Both the position numbers and the translations under genes were made by a program. From positions 248,001 through 312,000 of the forward strand of contig CANNDC010000003.1 in assembly GCA_947503265.1 (NCBI GenBank): 64,000 bases of DNA. The letters are read 5' to 3'. Under the pieces are notes generated by a model that saw nothing but the letters and a program-made list of their open reading frames with translations, was not told the origin of the DNA and searched no databases. Numbering within the stretch: the stretch's first letter is position 1; every line of letters starts with the position of its first letter. This document shows, one piece after another, positions 28,918 through 37,102 of the stretch. The DNA comes from an uncultured Alteromonadaceae bacterium (lineage in GTDB: Bacteria; Pseudomonadota; Gammaproteobacteria; Enterobacterales; Alteromonadaceae).

Positions 28918-29376
28918 TCATTCAATGGTTTTGACAAGTTCCAGCACGTTGTCCAGACCCTGTTTGATCATTTGTATTGATTCTGAGTCTATTCTAGATA
29001 GAGATTTCTTCAAGTCTGTCGTTGATATATTCGGCGTGCGAGATAAATAAACAACTTCACAATGCTCCTTAAGATGATCAAATTTACCTTGCCAATCTGA
29101 TCCAATACCAAAAATATCAATATTGTATTTTTCGATATCCGTGGCTTTCTGTTGCCAGTCAGATTCGGCAATAACTTGGTCAACGCATTTTAAAGCACTG
29201 ACGATTTTGCTGCGCTCTTCAAAACTATAGAGGCTTCGCTTGCCTTTCTGCTCGTTGAATTCATCGGTAGAGACACCGACAACTAGACGATCACCGAGCC
29301 GACTAAGCCGTTCCAAAAGATGAATATGACCTACATGCAGTAGATCAAATGTGCCGTAAGTAATAACGATTTTCAT
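28918..29376 (-). CDS. Glycerol-3-phosphate cytidylyltransferase-like protein (TagD family)
   Basis: TagD-type enzymes make CDP-glycerol or a related CDP-polyol from CTP. From the ATG at 29376 the 152-residue protein begins KIVITYGTFDLLHVGH, with the HVGH catalytic motif at 14-17, a KGKRSLYSFEER segment near 44-55 and the family C-terminal signature RTPNISTTDL (compare RTEGISTT). The ATG overlaps the TGA of the upstream LicD gene. Flanked by two LicD-type transferases, it likely supplies the CDP-activated donor they use. The exact polyol is unknown. Confidence 0.85.
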   Translation of the reverse strand: MKIVITYGTFDLLHVGHIHLLERLSRLGDRLVVGVSTDEFNEQKGKRSLYSFEERSKIVSALKCVDQVIAESDWQQKATDIEKYNIDIFGIGSDWQGKFDHLKEHCEVVYLSRTPNISTTDLKKSLSRIDSESIQMIKQGLDNVLELVKTIE

Positions 29377-30302
29377 CAAGCTTGCCCGATAAATACCGTG
29401 GCACTTTGTATATCGCTCAAATTCCAATCTTGCTTAGGTGTTCGCCAGTCACCATAGTGGCGCTCCAAATAAGCTTCAACACCCATAGGAATTGAAATGA
29501 TTTGCCCTTTGAAATCATACTTTTGCGGATTGGCAATGTGATAACTCGGCATGCGAATACCGCGAGATGCCAAGGTATAATCCATCCATTCTCCATCCAC
29601 ATATTTGATGAAAAAATCGATTAATGGTAACGAGGAATCTGTCCGTTCTGGTTTCAATTTGAAACCACGTAGCTCACCAACCTTCACGGCACCAAAGTTT
29701 CTATCATTTTTCAACTCGATTAGCTGCCACTTACTAGCAGTTTGGCGTTCTAGGATTGGCAAAAATTCGAGTAATGATCGACTCGTCGCAGCAATATCAC
29801 AACTATCAATGGCGAAATCCAGGTCGTCATCCCAAGGAATTAGATCTCCATCACGAAAAATGCCCAATAAAGTTCCAGCGTCAACATAATGCTTCACTTT
29901 TTGTTGATTTAGGTGATTTGAAATGAGAGATAATATTTTTTCAGCCATTTTTCGAGTCGGTAAATCTTGGCCGAAACTTATCGGTTTGATGTATTCTGCA
30001 GGTAAAACTTGGATTTTTTCAGAATCCAAATAAGCATTATCCTTAAGTTGCGCCAAAATTTGCTCAGAAAACTCACTTGCAATGAAGATGGTGCAATCAA
30101 GATAACGCTTCAGATGAGTCGGCGAAATAATGGGAGACGACATAAGGGTTTGGCCAATTTTGCGGTTGTCATTGTCACAAAAAGCAACGATGTCGTAGTC
30201 AGCGCTCAATCTATTTGCTGCCGCTATTCCTGCCTCTCCTGCGCCAAATATGATCGCAGGGTACTGAACTTTAGATAAAGTAGATGTTGTTTCAATTTTC
30301 AA
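29376..30302 (-). CDS. Fusion of PglD-like Rossmann domain and LicD family phosphotransferase
   Basis: The 308-residue protein starts at a TTG (30302) preceded by AAGG; no suitable ATG precedes the first domain. Residues about 14-100 form a Rossmann-like domain (IIFGAGEAGIAAANRL, AFCDNDNRKIG, IFIASEFSEQI) as in PglD-type proteins. From about 135 it is LicD: AGTLLGIFRDGDLIPWDDDLDFAI with intact acidic residues, then GVEAYLERHYGDWRTP near the end. It would transfer a phospho-alcohol from a CDP donor, probably made by the next gene. Start codon choice is uncertain. Confidence 0.75.
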   Translation of the reverse strand: MKIETTSTLSKVQYPAIIFGAGEAGIAAANRLSADYDIVAFCDNDNRKIGQTLMSSPIISPTHLKRYLDCTIFIASEFSEQILAQLKDNAYLDSEKIQVLPAEYIKPISFGQDLPTRKMAEKILSLISNHLNQQKVKHYVDAGTLLGIFRDGDLIPWDDDLDFAIDSCDIAATSRSLLEFLPILERQTASKWQLIELKNDRNFGAVKVGELRGFKLKPERTDSSLPLIDFFIKYVDGEWMDYTLASRGIRMPSYHIANPQKYDFKGQIISIPMGVEAYLERHYGDWRTPKQDWNLSDIQSATVFIGQA

Positions 30303-30340
30303 AATCGGACCTTTCCCAAGCTAAGTGTCAGCGTCAATCG

Positions 30341-31528
30341 CTAGAGAATGGTTACCCTGCGTGTTAACTGACTAAACAAATCAAAACCATCCCAAATGGG
30401 TGAGAAGTCTAACGCCTGACCTACAGGAATCATCCTGTCTATTCCAGATATCGACGGATCAAGAGAAATCTTTAATAATGCGTCTTTGTCGATACCCCAA
30501 TAACTCAAGGTTTGTAACTTGGCATCTATATTTGCAGCTAAATCTCCCAACGCTGCGAGTTTAATTACGTAGAAAATGCCTTCGCCGCTATGCCACTGCA
30601 ATAACTGTTCCGAAAGCGTTCCAACTTTAAGTAGAGTGATATTTTTTGCCATCAAAAGGTCGTGATGTTCTGACAGGCTTTGAACAAGCTGTCTGTTGAC
30701 TAAATGATTGTTCGAGCGGGTAATCTCATGTTCTGTATTTTGTGCCAATTTATTGACTTCATTGAATAATTCAATCAAAGGCTGCTCGTCCCCTAGCCAA
30801 AAAATGACGCGAGGTGATGAGCATGCTTGCTGTCCATGGGGCTGGGTATCTCGCCAAATCAATTTAGCAAGGCTCTGACTTTCTTTCTCAGAGATGCCCG
30901 CTCCAATATCAATGATGGAAGCGGAGTAACGGTCTGCAAAACTAATGTCTCTGCATCTCGGCTTAGTCACCATGCTGCGAATTTGAAGTACCGATTCATC
31001 ACCGCCCCAGACAACTCTTGCATCCGAAACTAACGAGATTTTTTTGCCTATTTCGGCAAACTTGTCATACCGGACAAATTGATTTCTGCTGGCTATTTCA
31101 GAACATTCTGGTAACAACAAGAGTTCATCTAATACGTCGATTAATTCTTGCGAACCCTTGGTTTCTTTCGTTGCCAATCTCACAACATTATTGTTTCCCA
31201 TTAACAACGAACACACCCAACTATAAATAAACATAGTGTCCACGTTTGTTGGAGTGAAATGACTCACAATACCTAAGGGTTTTGCCACGTAACTTGTCGG
31301 TTGATTTGCCGAGATGGCGGAAAAATTTTTCCGCATGTTTTTGATATTGGTAGACCGCAACCAAAATCCCAACGCCACCAAGTCAGAATTGCTCTGTTTA
31401 AGCAGACGAGTTGACAATTTCTCAACGAAATCCAAACATAGGTCATTGAATGGCAGTAGTGGTGGCACCGAGCACAAACTTAAAAATTTGCTGTTGGAGG
31501 GCGCTAACATTTGAACATTACTATTCAT
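30341..31528 (-). CDS. Acyl-CoA/acyl-protein reductase, LuxC family
   Basis: LuxC-type reductases reduce an activated acyl group, passed from LuxE, to the aldehyde using NADPH. From the ATG at 31528 (strong AGGGGG upstream) the 395-residue protein has LuxC family landmarks: PLGIVSHFTPTNVDTMF near 85-100, GNNNVVRLATKE, WGGDESVLQIR and the active-site cysteine in GQQACSSPRV near residue 242. The start overlaps the luxE-like stop (ATGA), so the two are coupled. No luxA, luxB or luxD is nearby, so bioluminescence is not its role; it is part of a glycan-associated acyl module. Confidence 0.85.
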   Translation of the reverse strand: MNSNVQMLAPSNSKFLSLCSVPPLLPFNDLCLDFVEKLSTRLLKQSNSDLVALGFWLRSTNIKNMRKNFSAISANQPTSYVAKPLGIVSHFTPTNVDTMFIYSWVCSLLMGNNNVVRLATKETKGSQELIDVLDELLLLPECSEIASRNQFVRYDKFAEIGKKISLVSDARVVWGGDESVLQIRSMVTKPRCRDISFADRYSASIIDIGAGISEKESQSLAKLIWRDTQPHGQQACSSPRVIFWLGDEQPLIELFNEVNKLAQNTEHEITRSNNHLVNRQLVQSLSEHHDLLMAKNITLLKVGTLSEQLLQWHSGEGIFYVIKLAALGDLAANIDAKLQTLSYWGIDKDALLKISLDPSISGIDRMIPVGQALDFSPIWDGFDLFSQLTRRVTIL

Positions 31529-32625
31529 GCTGCCCCCTGATGGGTGTCGCTGCATCCGCGTACTTCAGTTTTAGGCAATCTTCCATGCACACTAAAATAT
31601 TTACCTTTTTGACCACAAGGACAATCATCAACCCCCAAAATAGTGCCTAAATCTTCAGTTAATAAGCTCTGCCCCGGATAGCTACTTGGAAGTGAGGATA
31701 TGACCTGCAGTAGCCCCAACTGCCCTATTTCGACGGATGCTAATGATAGTGGATCGCGAACAATAATATCGGCAAAAACAGGTGTGTGCAGGTGTCCATT
31801 TGAACATTCAACAAAAATAGACCCTACTTGCTCAGCCATACCATAAAAATTAAAGCAGCTTTGAATGCCCGTTGCTTCGTACAGAGCAAGCTTAAACTGT
31901 TGATTGTCGACTTTTTGATCTTCCAATTTTTTCCAACCACCGCTGTGCAGCAATGTGCCTTGAGAAAAATCTAAACTAGCTCCTTTATTTCTAATAAATT
32001 CCAGAAAATAAAGCCATACCATGAAGGTAAAGCCAAATAACAGCACGGGCTGATTGGCATATTTCTCGTGGAATTGTTCGATTGCTGGCCAATTGGGTTG
32101 CATATTTTCGTCTAAGGCATAAGTCAAATCTCTTCCAAAAAATGCCATACCTTGAATACCTGCACCTCGTGCATTGAACTTGGACTTATCTTTCAACACA
32201 CTGGGGCTATCAATAATCAACATGGGTAGACGCTGCCTACCTATATGTTGTTGCAATATTTTCACCAAGACTTTACTTTGCCGAGCGCTGGTTTCCTTGT
32301 CGAGAAAGACTTGTGCAGGTGTTTGGCTTGTTGTGCCGGAAGAGCTAAGTACTTTGAAGATGTCGTCCTTGTTAATGCTTGATAATTCAAGTTGCTTAAA
32401 TAGCCTCACAGCCAAATAAGGTAACTCACTGAGAAGTCTGGGGTTACTGTGATTTTGTCGAGTGATATTGGCATATTTTTCACAACGATCACGGTGCAAA
32501 TGATGTAGAGATTCGACAACGGGAAACAGCAAGGCCTCTTTTTCCATTTGAGGCAATTGATAAATGGGTTGAGACATAAGAGTTTCTAGCCCAGCTAAAT
32601 ATTGAGATTTGAAATCCACGTTCAA
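31525..32625 (-). CDS. Acyl-protein synthetase, LuxE/PaaK family
   Basis: LuxE activates a fatty acid with ATP and holds it as a thioester before reduction by LuxC. The 366-residue protein shows an AMP-binding loop (LSSSGTTSQTPAQVFLD near 92-108), FNFYGMAEQVGSIFVEC near 255, and a C-terminal GDDCPCGQKGKYF-like segment followed by the conserved RGCSD cysteine motif. The start is a TTG at 32625 overlapping the upstream TGA (TTGA); a GTG six bases further in is an alternative. Gene order ACP-ligase-LuxE-LuxC suggests a stepwise acyl pathway. Confidence 0.85.
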   Translation of the reverse strand: MNVDFKSQYLAGLETLMSQPIYQLPQMEKEALLFPVVESLHHLHRDRCEKYANITRQNHSNPRLLSELPYLAVRLFKQLELSSINKDDIFKVLSSSGTTSQTPAQVFLDKETSARQSKVLVKILQQHIGRQRLPMLIIDSPSVLKDKSKFNARGAGIQGMAFFGRDLTYALDENMQPNWPAIEQFHEKYANQPVLLFGFTFMVWLYFLEFIRNKGASLDFSQGTLLHSGGWKKLEDQKVDNQQFKLALYEATGIQSCFNFYGMAEQVGSIFVECSNGHLHTPVFADIIVRDPLSLASVEIGQLGLLQVISSLPSSYPGQSLLTEDLGTILGVDDCPCGQKGKYFSVHGRLPKTEVRGCSDTHQGAA

Positions 32626-34040
32626 TGACCGATTGTCTTAAAAGACTGCATGACTGATTGGTAGTCCTTTTTTCCATTGTCGTTAATAGGCAATTCATCT
32701 AACAACATGACGTGAATAGCACTATGATGGATAGCCAACATCTTACTTAATTTACTCTTCAATTGTTGCTCTTCAATTACTTCATCAGATGATTTTTTAT
32801 CGACCGCTAACACTAAGCCTTGATCATTTCCACACGCATAAACGTTTACCCCCTGCTCAAGCATCATTTGCTCTAAGCGATCTAAACTGACTCTGTTACC
32901 AAATAACTTTAAAAATCTGGATTTTCTTCCGGTAATATAAAAATCACCATCTTCGTCGAAGTACCCTATATCTCCTGTATAAAGAAGATTTTCTTGTTTC
33001 CCTTTTTGAAATGCCAAATCCCTGCTTAAGCTTACATATCCCATCATCACGTTAGCACCAGAATAAACCAGTTCTCCTTTGTTATGTGCGGAGTCTATTT
33101 TTTTGCCTTTCTCGTCGACCAGACTAAATTGTCCGCCAGGTATGGCTCTGCCAATGGAATTCGGCTTGTTTAAGCAGTTCGCAGGATTTAAATATGACAT
33201 TCTAGCAGTCGCTTCCGTCTGACCGTACATGATGAAAAACTGCTTGTCTTGTTCAGAGGCGTAATTCGCTAGCGACAGCACCTTGTCTTTATCCAGCTTG
33301 CCCCCAGCTTGGGTAAAATATCTCAAATGAGGTAACGCCTTATTTGTTAGCCTCAATCTCAATAAGATTTCATAAGTATATGGCACGCCCGCAATACTGT
33401 TAATTTTTTCATCTTCTAAAATTTGCCAATATTCGCGATTCATAGGGCTAGCTTCAGTTAAAACGCAGCATGCTCCTTTACTAAGATGACTATTGATTAC
33501 AGACAATCCGTAGGAATAGAACATGGGCAAGGAACACAATGTTTTATCTTTGATTTGAATTGGTAAGTATTGGCAAATTGAAACGGCGTTCTGGTTTAAA
33601 TTTTCATAGCTCAATGCCACATGTTTGGCACTGCCCGTCGAACCAGAAGTAGACAATAAAATGGCTAAATCTGTATGGATTTTTAACGAACCTGAAGTAG
33701 TAGCCGGAAAATCTATATCTGGGTATTGCCAGTTTTTCCCATCTATAATCGCTTCGGGTTCAAAGGTGTTAACTAGATGTTGAAGCGTGTTTTTTGACGA
33801 GTGACGATTAATGATTATCGCACTATGTCCGGCCCTGAGAACGGTTAAGTAAGCGATTAAACTGCCAACATCATTTCCACATTTGAGCACATAAAGTTTC
33901 TTTTGCTGAATGCTAGAACTAGGGCGAATGTGCTGGTAGAAATCATCGCAACATTTAGCGAGTTGCGAATAGGTAAAGCTCTCTTGCTGATCAACAACAG
34001 CAAGATTAGTTTGGTGTTTCTCGAGTTGACTAAAGAACAT
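32622..34040 (-). CDS. AMP-dependent acyl/aminoacyl ligase (adenylate-forming enzyme)
   Basis: Adenylate-forming ligases activate a carboxylic or amino acid with ATP and load it on CoA or a carrier protein. The protein (472 aa from the ATG at 34040) shows core motifs in order: LLSTSGSTGSAKHVALSYENL near 128-148 (P-loop), YGQTEATARMSY near 262, LLYTGDIGYFDEDGDFYITGRKSRFLK near 360-387, and a shortened C-terminus. It sits directly after an acyl carrier protein gene, so ACP loading is likely. Comparable ligase plus ACP pairs occur in Campylobacter flagellar glycosylation loci. A TTG at 34049 is a possible alternative start. Confidence 0.85.
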   Translation of the reverse strand: MFFSQLEKHQTNLAVVDQQESFTYSQLAKCCDDFYQHIRPSSSIQQKKLYVLKCGNDVGSLIAYLTVLRAGHSAIIINRHSSKNTLQHLVNTFEPEAIIDGKNWQYPDIDFPATTSGSLKIHTDLAILLSTSGSTGSAKHVALSYENLNQNAVSICQYLPIQIKDKTLCSLPMFYSYGLSVINSHLSKGACCVLTEASPMNREYWQILEDEKINSIAGVPYTYEILLRLRLTNKALPHLRYFTQAGGKLDKDKVLSLANYASEQDKQFFIMYGQTEATARMSYLNPANCLNKPNSIGRAIPGGQFSLVDEKGKKIDSAHNKGELVYSGANVMMGYVSLSRDLAFQKGKQENLLYTGDIGYFDEDGDFYITGRKSRFLKLFGNRVSLDRLEQMMLEQGVNVYACGNDQGLVLAVDKKSSDEVIEEQQLKSKLSKMLAIHHSAIHVMLLDELPINDNGKKDYQSVMQSFKTIGH

Positions 34041-34063
34041 AATCGGCAAACTCTGGCATGAAT

Positions 34064-34306
34064 CTACTCAAATGTAATATTGTGCTTACCAAGAATTTGT
34101 TTCGCCACTCTCACCGAACTCATATCGATGATATCATCTGTATCTAACATGATATCAAATTGATTTTCTAACTCTGATATCAATACCATGTGGGCTGTAG
34201 AATCCCATTCGGGTAAACTGTTATATTGTAAATCATCAGTTACCGCTGCCTCGGGAATTCCCAACGAAGTTGAAAATACCGAAATTAATTTTTCTATTTG
34301 ACTCAT
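34064..34306 (-). CDS. Acyl carrier protein
   Basis: The 80-residue acidic helical protein has the phosphopantetheine attachment motif WDSTAHM with serine S36 following D35, and family length. It carries acyl or aminoacyl groups on a 4'-phosphopantetheine arm. It is not the housekeeping AcpP (the motif is WDS, not DSLD) and lies between pseH and an adenylate-forming ligase, so it is a dedicated carrier of the glycan operon. GAGAG precedes the ATG. Confidence 0.88.
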   Translation of the reverse strand: MSQIEKLISVFSTSLGIPEAAVTDDLQYNSLPEWDSTAHMVLISELENQFDIMLDTDDIIDMSSVRVAKQILGKHNITFE

Positions 34307-34333
34307 TTTATTGCTCTCACTATTAGGTGATGA

Positions 34334-34918
34334 TTAAGTCTTGGGGCTTCTGCTTAGGAGCGACTTCAGCGTTCGACTACTTTTTTCATAATCAATTTTA
34401 TTTAATTCTATTTCCACTAATTTATCCTGATTGATTATTTTGTATCCCAATTTGACGTTGTAATTTATCGCAGCTGTATTTTCAGGCATAACCTTGGCAA
34501 CTAACTTGGTGCAATTCAGATGGTAAAAGCAATAATCGTTTAGCAACAAAGTCGGCGAAAAAGCGACTATATTGTTGCGATACTTCGCATCTCCGATATA
34601 TAAGCCGGGTTCGATGATGCTTGCCTCTGTTAATGCACATCCGGGCGCTAATGAACGTATATTAGCGGAACCTATTGATTGATTTCGATAACGAATAACA
34701 AAATGGCGTTGCGTAAGGTCGCGGGTGGTTTTTTGGTACCAAGCAGATTGCTGTTCTTCTGAGATCAATTCCTGAGAAACCATGTGTTGGCGAATTTCAT
34801 CCTGATTACGCCAATTGCGTAGCAAATTAAGATCTGCTTTTTCCACGGGTCGCAAAGAAACTTGATAACCGGCTAATTCGATACCGGATGGCAACGCATT
34901 TACACTAATCAATGCCAA
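34334..34918 (-). CDS. pseH: UDP-4-amino-4,6-dideoxy-N-acetyl-beta-L-altrosamine N-acetyltransferase PseH
   Basis: PseH acetylates the 4-amino group of the PseC product with acetyl-CoA, the third step of pseudaminic acid synthesis. The GNAT fold is visible: LRPVEKADLNLLRNWRNQDEIRQHM at the N-terminus, FVIRYRNQSIGSANI, the acetyl-CoA strand region GLYIGDAKYRNN and MPENTAAINYNVKLGY near the C-terminus. No ATG is available; TTG at 34918 (GGAG four bases upstream) is chosen, with TTG at 34921 or 34912 possible. It overlaps the pseG end, implying coupling. It completes the Pse pathway in this operon. Confidence 0.85.
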   Translation of the reverse strand: MALISVNALPSGIELAGYQVSLRPVEKADLNLLRNWRNQDEIRQHMVSQELISEEQQSAWYQKTTRDLTQRHFVIRYRNQSIGSANIRSLAPGCALTEASIIEPGLYIGDAKYRNNIVAFSPTLLLNDYCFYHLNCTKLVAKVMPENTAAINYNVKLGYKIINQDKLVEIELNKIDYEKSSRTLKSLLSRSPKT

Positions 34919-36017
34919 CAATCTCCAATACTTTATCCACTAAGCGTTCTGCCCCTTGCGAATCTGCCGTTTGTAATGCTTTTTTATGCATAGCTTCTAA
35001 ACGTTTTGGCTCATCCAGAGCATCAGTCATTCGCTGAATCGCTTTTTCCGCAATGCTTTTCTTATTTGCTTCGTCATGGGCGGCATCGTCATTGGCGTTA
35101 TCTCCATTGGCCTTATCGTCATTAGATTTAATACAATTCAACATTTGACACCACCCCTGTTGCACAGCCGCCTCGGTGGCGCCAATTTGATTGTCGGCGA
35201 CAACCAAAAGTTCGCATGGTGTACCGCAAGATTGCAGTTCAAATTGACTTCCCCCTGCCGCTGAAATAACCCAACGAGACTGACTGAAAACATCCGCAAT
35301 AGTCTGACAATCATGCAAATGAATTAGATCCAACTGGGTAGATTGTTTAAATCGTTGTAACCAATCTAAATGAGGGTAAGCTGCCCCGGTAATTAGCGTG
35401 ATTTGCTCAGCCACTTTTCTATGCTCCAAGGTCTCAAGTAATGCACGAGAAAAGTCTAGAGGATCGCTCCCTCCCATGGAGATTGTAAGTTTCGTTCTTT
35501 CGTTCATAGGTACCGGAGTTAAGTTTGAAAACTCTTTGCGCAAAACTCGATACTTGTCGCCAACACACAAAGTTGAATCTGGGTTATATTTTGCGTAGTT
35601 AACTCGCGTTGCTTTTGCAGCACCGTTAACAATGATATCTGCAGCAAGCGCAGGCGGAGCATGATTATCACTGTTTGAATCATCAAAGCAGATAACTGTA
35701 ACGCCTTGTGCTTTCAGCTGAGTTCGATATTCTTGACTAAAATGGTAACCATCGATAACCGCTAATTTTATTTTATCTTTATTACAAATGCGGGTGAAAA
35801 GGCCAATTTCCTCTTCAACCGACAAATTAGGTCGACATTCAATAACATCACCGGTCCAATCTAGACGTGACTGAAGCGCTCTAATCGCGTCGGAATTGGT
35901 GATAAAGGTACTTGTTATTTCTCGAGCCGCAAATTCCTGAGCAAGCGCTAAACAACGCATTAAATGCCCCAACCCAATGCTAGCCGAAGCATCGACTCTA
36001 AACAAAACCTTCTTCAT
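34905..36017 (-). CDS. pseG: UDP-2,4-diacetamido-2,4,6-trideoxy-beta-L-altropyranose hydrolase PseG
   Basis: PseG removes UDP from the nucleotide sugar to release the trideoxy-altrose that PseI condenses with phosphoenolpyruvate. The 370-residue protein has the GT-B-like PseG pattern: RVDASASIGLGHLMRCLALA at the N-terminus with the catalytic histidine at H18, TISMGGSDPLDFSRALLE near 185, and AAGGSQFELQSCGTP near 257. About 25 extra residues of low complexity near position 300 come from a 15-bp tandem repeat (35071-35130). The repeat is in a surface-like C-terminal loop and should not destroy activity. Confidence 0.92.
   Translation of the reverse strand: MKKVLFRVDASASIGLGHLMRCLALAQEFAAREITSTFITNSDAIRALQSRLDWTGDVIECRPNLSVEEEIGLFTRICNKDKIKLAVIDGYHFSQEYRTQLKAQGVTVICFDDSNSDNHAPPALAADIIVNGAAKATRVNYAKYNPDSTLCVGDKYRVLRKEFSNLTPVPMNERTKLTISMGGSDPLDFSRALLETLEHRKVAEQITLITGAAYPHLDWLQRFKQSTQLDLIHLHDCQTIADVFSQSRWVISAAGGSQFELQSCGTPCELLVVADNQIGATEAAVQQGWCQMLNCIKSNDDKANGDNANDDAAHDEANKKSIAEKAIQRMTDALDEPKRLEAMHKKALQTADSQGAERLVDKVLEIVGID
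35071..35130. repeat. 15-bp tandem repeat, four units, inside pseG
   Basis: Four consecutive 15-base units (plus strand TCGTCATTGGCGTTA-like, starting at 35071, 35086, 35101 and 35116) encode, on the minus strand, pentapeptides KSNDD, KANGD, NANDD and AAHDE. Units are imperfect, and unit length is a multiple of three, so copy-number changes would keep the frame. Confidence 0.85.
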
Positions 36018-36033
36018 AACTGAATCACCATTC

Positions 36034-37086
36034 TCAGTCGATCAGTTCCCACGACAGGGGTGTCCCCAAAGGGATGTCTCTTTTCGCACTTTTGCCAAGA
36101 ACATCTTTGAGATACCTTGGTGCTAAGCCGCTTGCAGGTCGCACTATCTTTATGTTTTCCCTAGAAAACACATCTCCTTTCTTGACCGTTGCACTAACAA
36201 ATATTGATCGACGATAATGCTTTGACTTTTCTTCTGCTTCAGTGCCACCGTACGTAACTCTACCAAGTGCTTGATGAGCTCTACTTGTCTCTTCAACAAG
36301 CTGTTTTAATTCATGAGGTTCAATAGAAAACTCAGCGTCAACACCACCTGCATTGCGATCCAACACAAAGTGTTTTTCTATTACAGTTGCACCAAAGGCT
36401 ACTGAAGCAACAGATACACCGATCCCAGCAGTATGATCAGACAGACCAGTCTGGGTCGAAAAAGTGCTTCTCAAGTGTGGAATAGTGACTAGATTAGTGT
36501 TGATTGGACTGGCAGGATAAGTGCTGGTGCACTTAAGTAAAATAATCTCTTCACAACCTGCTTTTTTAGCCGTTAGCACGGCTAACTCTATTTCGGACAG
36601 AGTCGCCATTCCGGTGGACATTATCATTGGCTTACCATAGGAAGCCGTTTTTTCGATTAACGGGATGTCAGTCAATTCAAAGGATGCAATTTTAAAACAA
36701 GGCACGTCTAACCCCGCAAGCATCTCTACCGCATCTTCATCAAACGGGGAGCTAAAAGCCAAAATTCCGTGTTTTTTAGCCCGTTCAAAGAGGATTGGGT
36801 GCCATTCATAAGGAGTAGACGCTTTGGCGTATAACCCATGTAATGACTCTCCATGCCAAAGGCTGTCTTTTTCAGCAATTACGAAGTCAGGTGAATCAAC
36901 ATCTAGTGTCATGCTGTCTGCGGTGTAGCTTTGTAATTTAATTGCATGCGCGCCAGCGTAAGCCGCTTCGTCAACCATTTTAAGTGCTAGTTCAAGATCC
37001 TGGCCGTGATTTCCACTCAACTCTGCAATGATAAATGGAGGATGATTCTTTCCAATTAATCTTCCACCAATGTCAATGTCTTTCAT
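36034..37086 (-). CDS. pseI: Pseudaminic acid synthase PseI (NeuB family)
   Basis: PseI condenses 2,4-diacetamido-2,4,6-trideoxy-L-altrose with phosphoenolpyruvate to give pseudaminic acid. The 350-residue protein has the NeuB TIM barrel (FIIAELSGNHGQDLELA, IKLQSYTADSMT, KIASFELTDIPLIE, MSTGMATLSEIELAV, GLSDHTAGI, VIEKHFVLDR) and a C-terminal SAF antifreeze-like domain (RRSIFVSATVKKGD). The altrose-type context (pseB, pseC, pseG, pseH) supports PseI over NeuB or LegI. AGGAC precedes the ATG. Confidence 0.93.
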   Translation of the reverse strand: MKDIDIGGRLIGKNHPPFIIAELSGNHGQDLELALKMVDEAAYAGAHAIKLQSYTADSMTLDVDSPDFVIAEKDSLWHGESLHGLYAKASTPYEWHPILFERAKKHGILAFSSPFDEDAVEMLAGLDVPCFKIASFELTDIPLIEKTASYGKPMIMSTGMATLSEIELAVLTAKKAGCEEIILLKCTSTYPASPINTNLVTIPHLRSTFSTQTGLSDHTAGIGVSVASVAFGATVIEKHFVLDRNAGGVDAEFSIEPHELKQLVEETSRAHQALGRVTYGGTEAEEKSKHYRRSIFVSATVKKGDVFSRENIKIVRPASGLAPRYLKDVLGKSAKRDIPLGTPLSWELID

Positions 37087-37102
37087 TTAATTGTCCTGGC
37101 CA

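Noticed and set aside
30341..32625. LuxC and LuxE homologues as evidence for bioluminescence
   Set aside because: No luxA, luxB or luxD in the window and the genes are embedded in a glycan operon.
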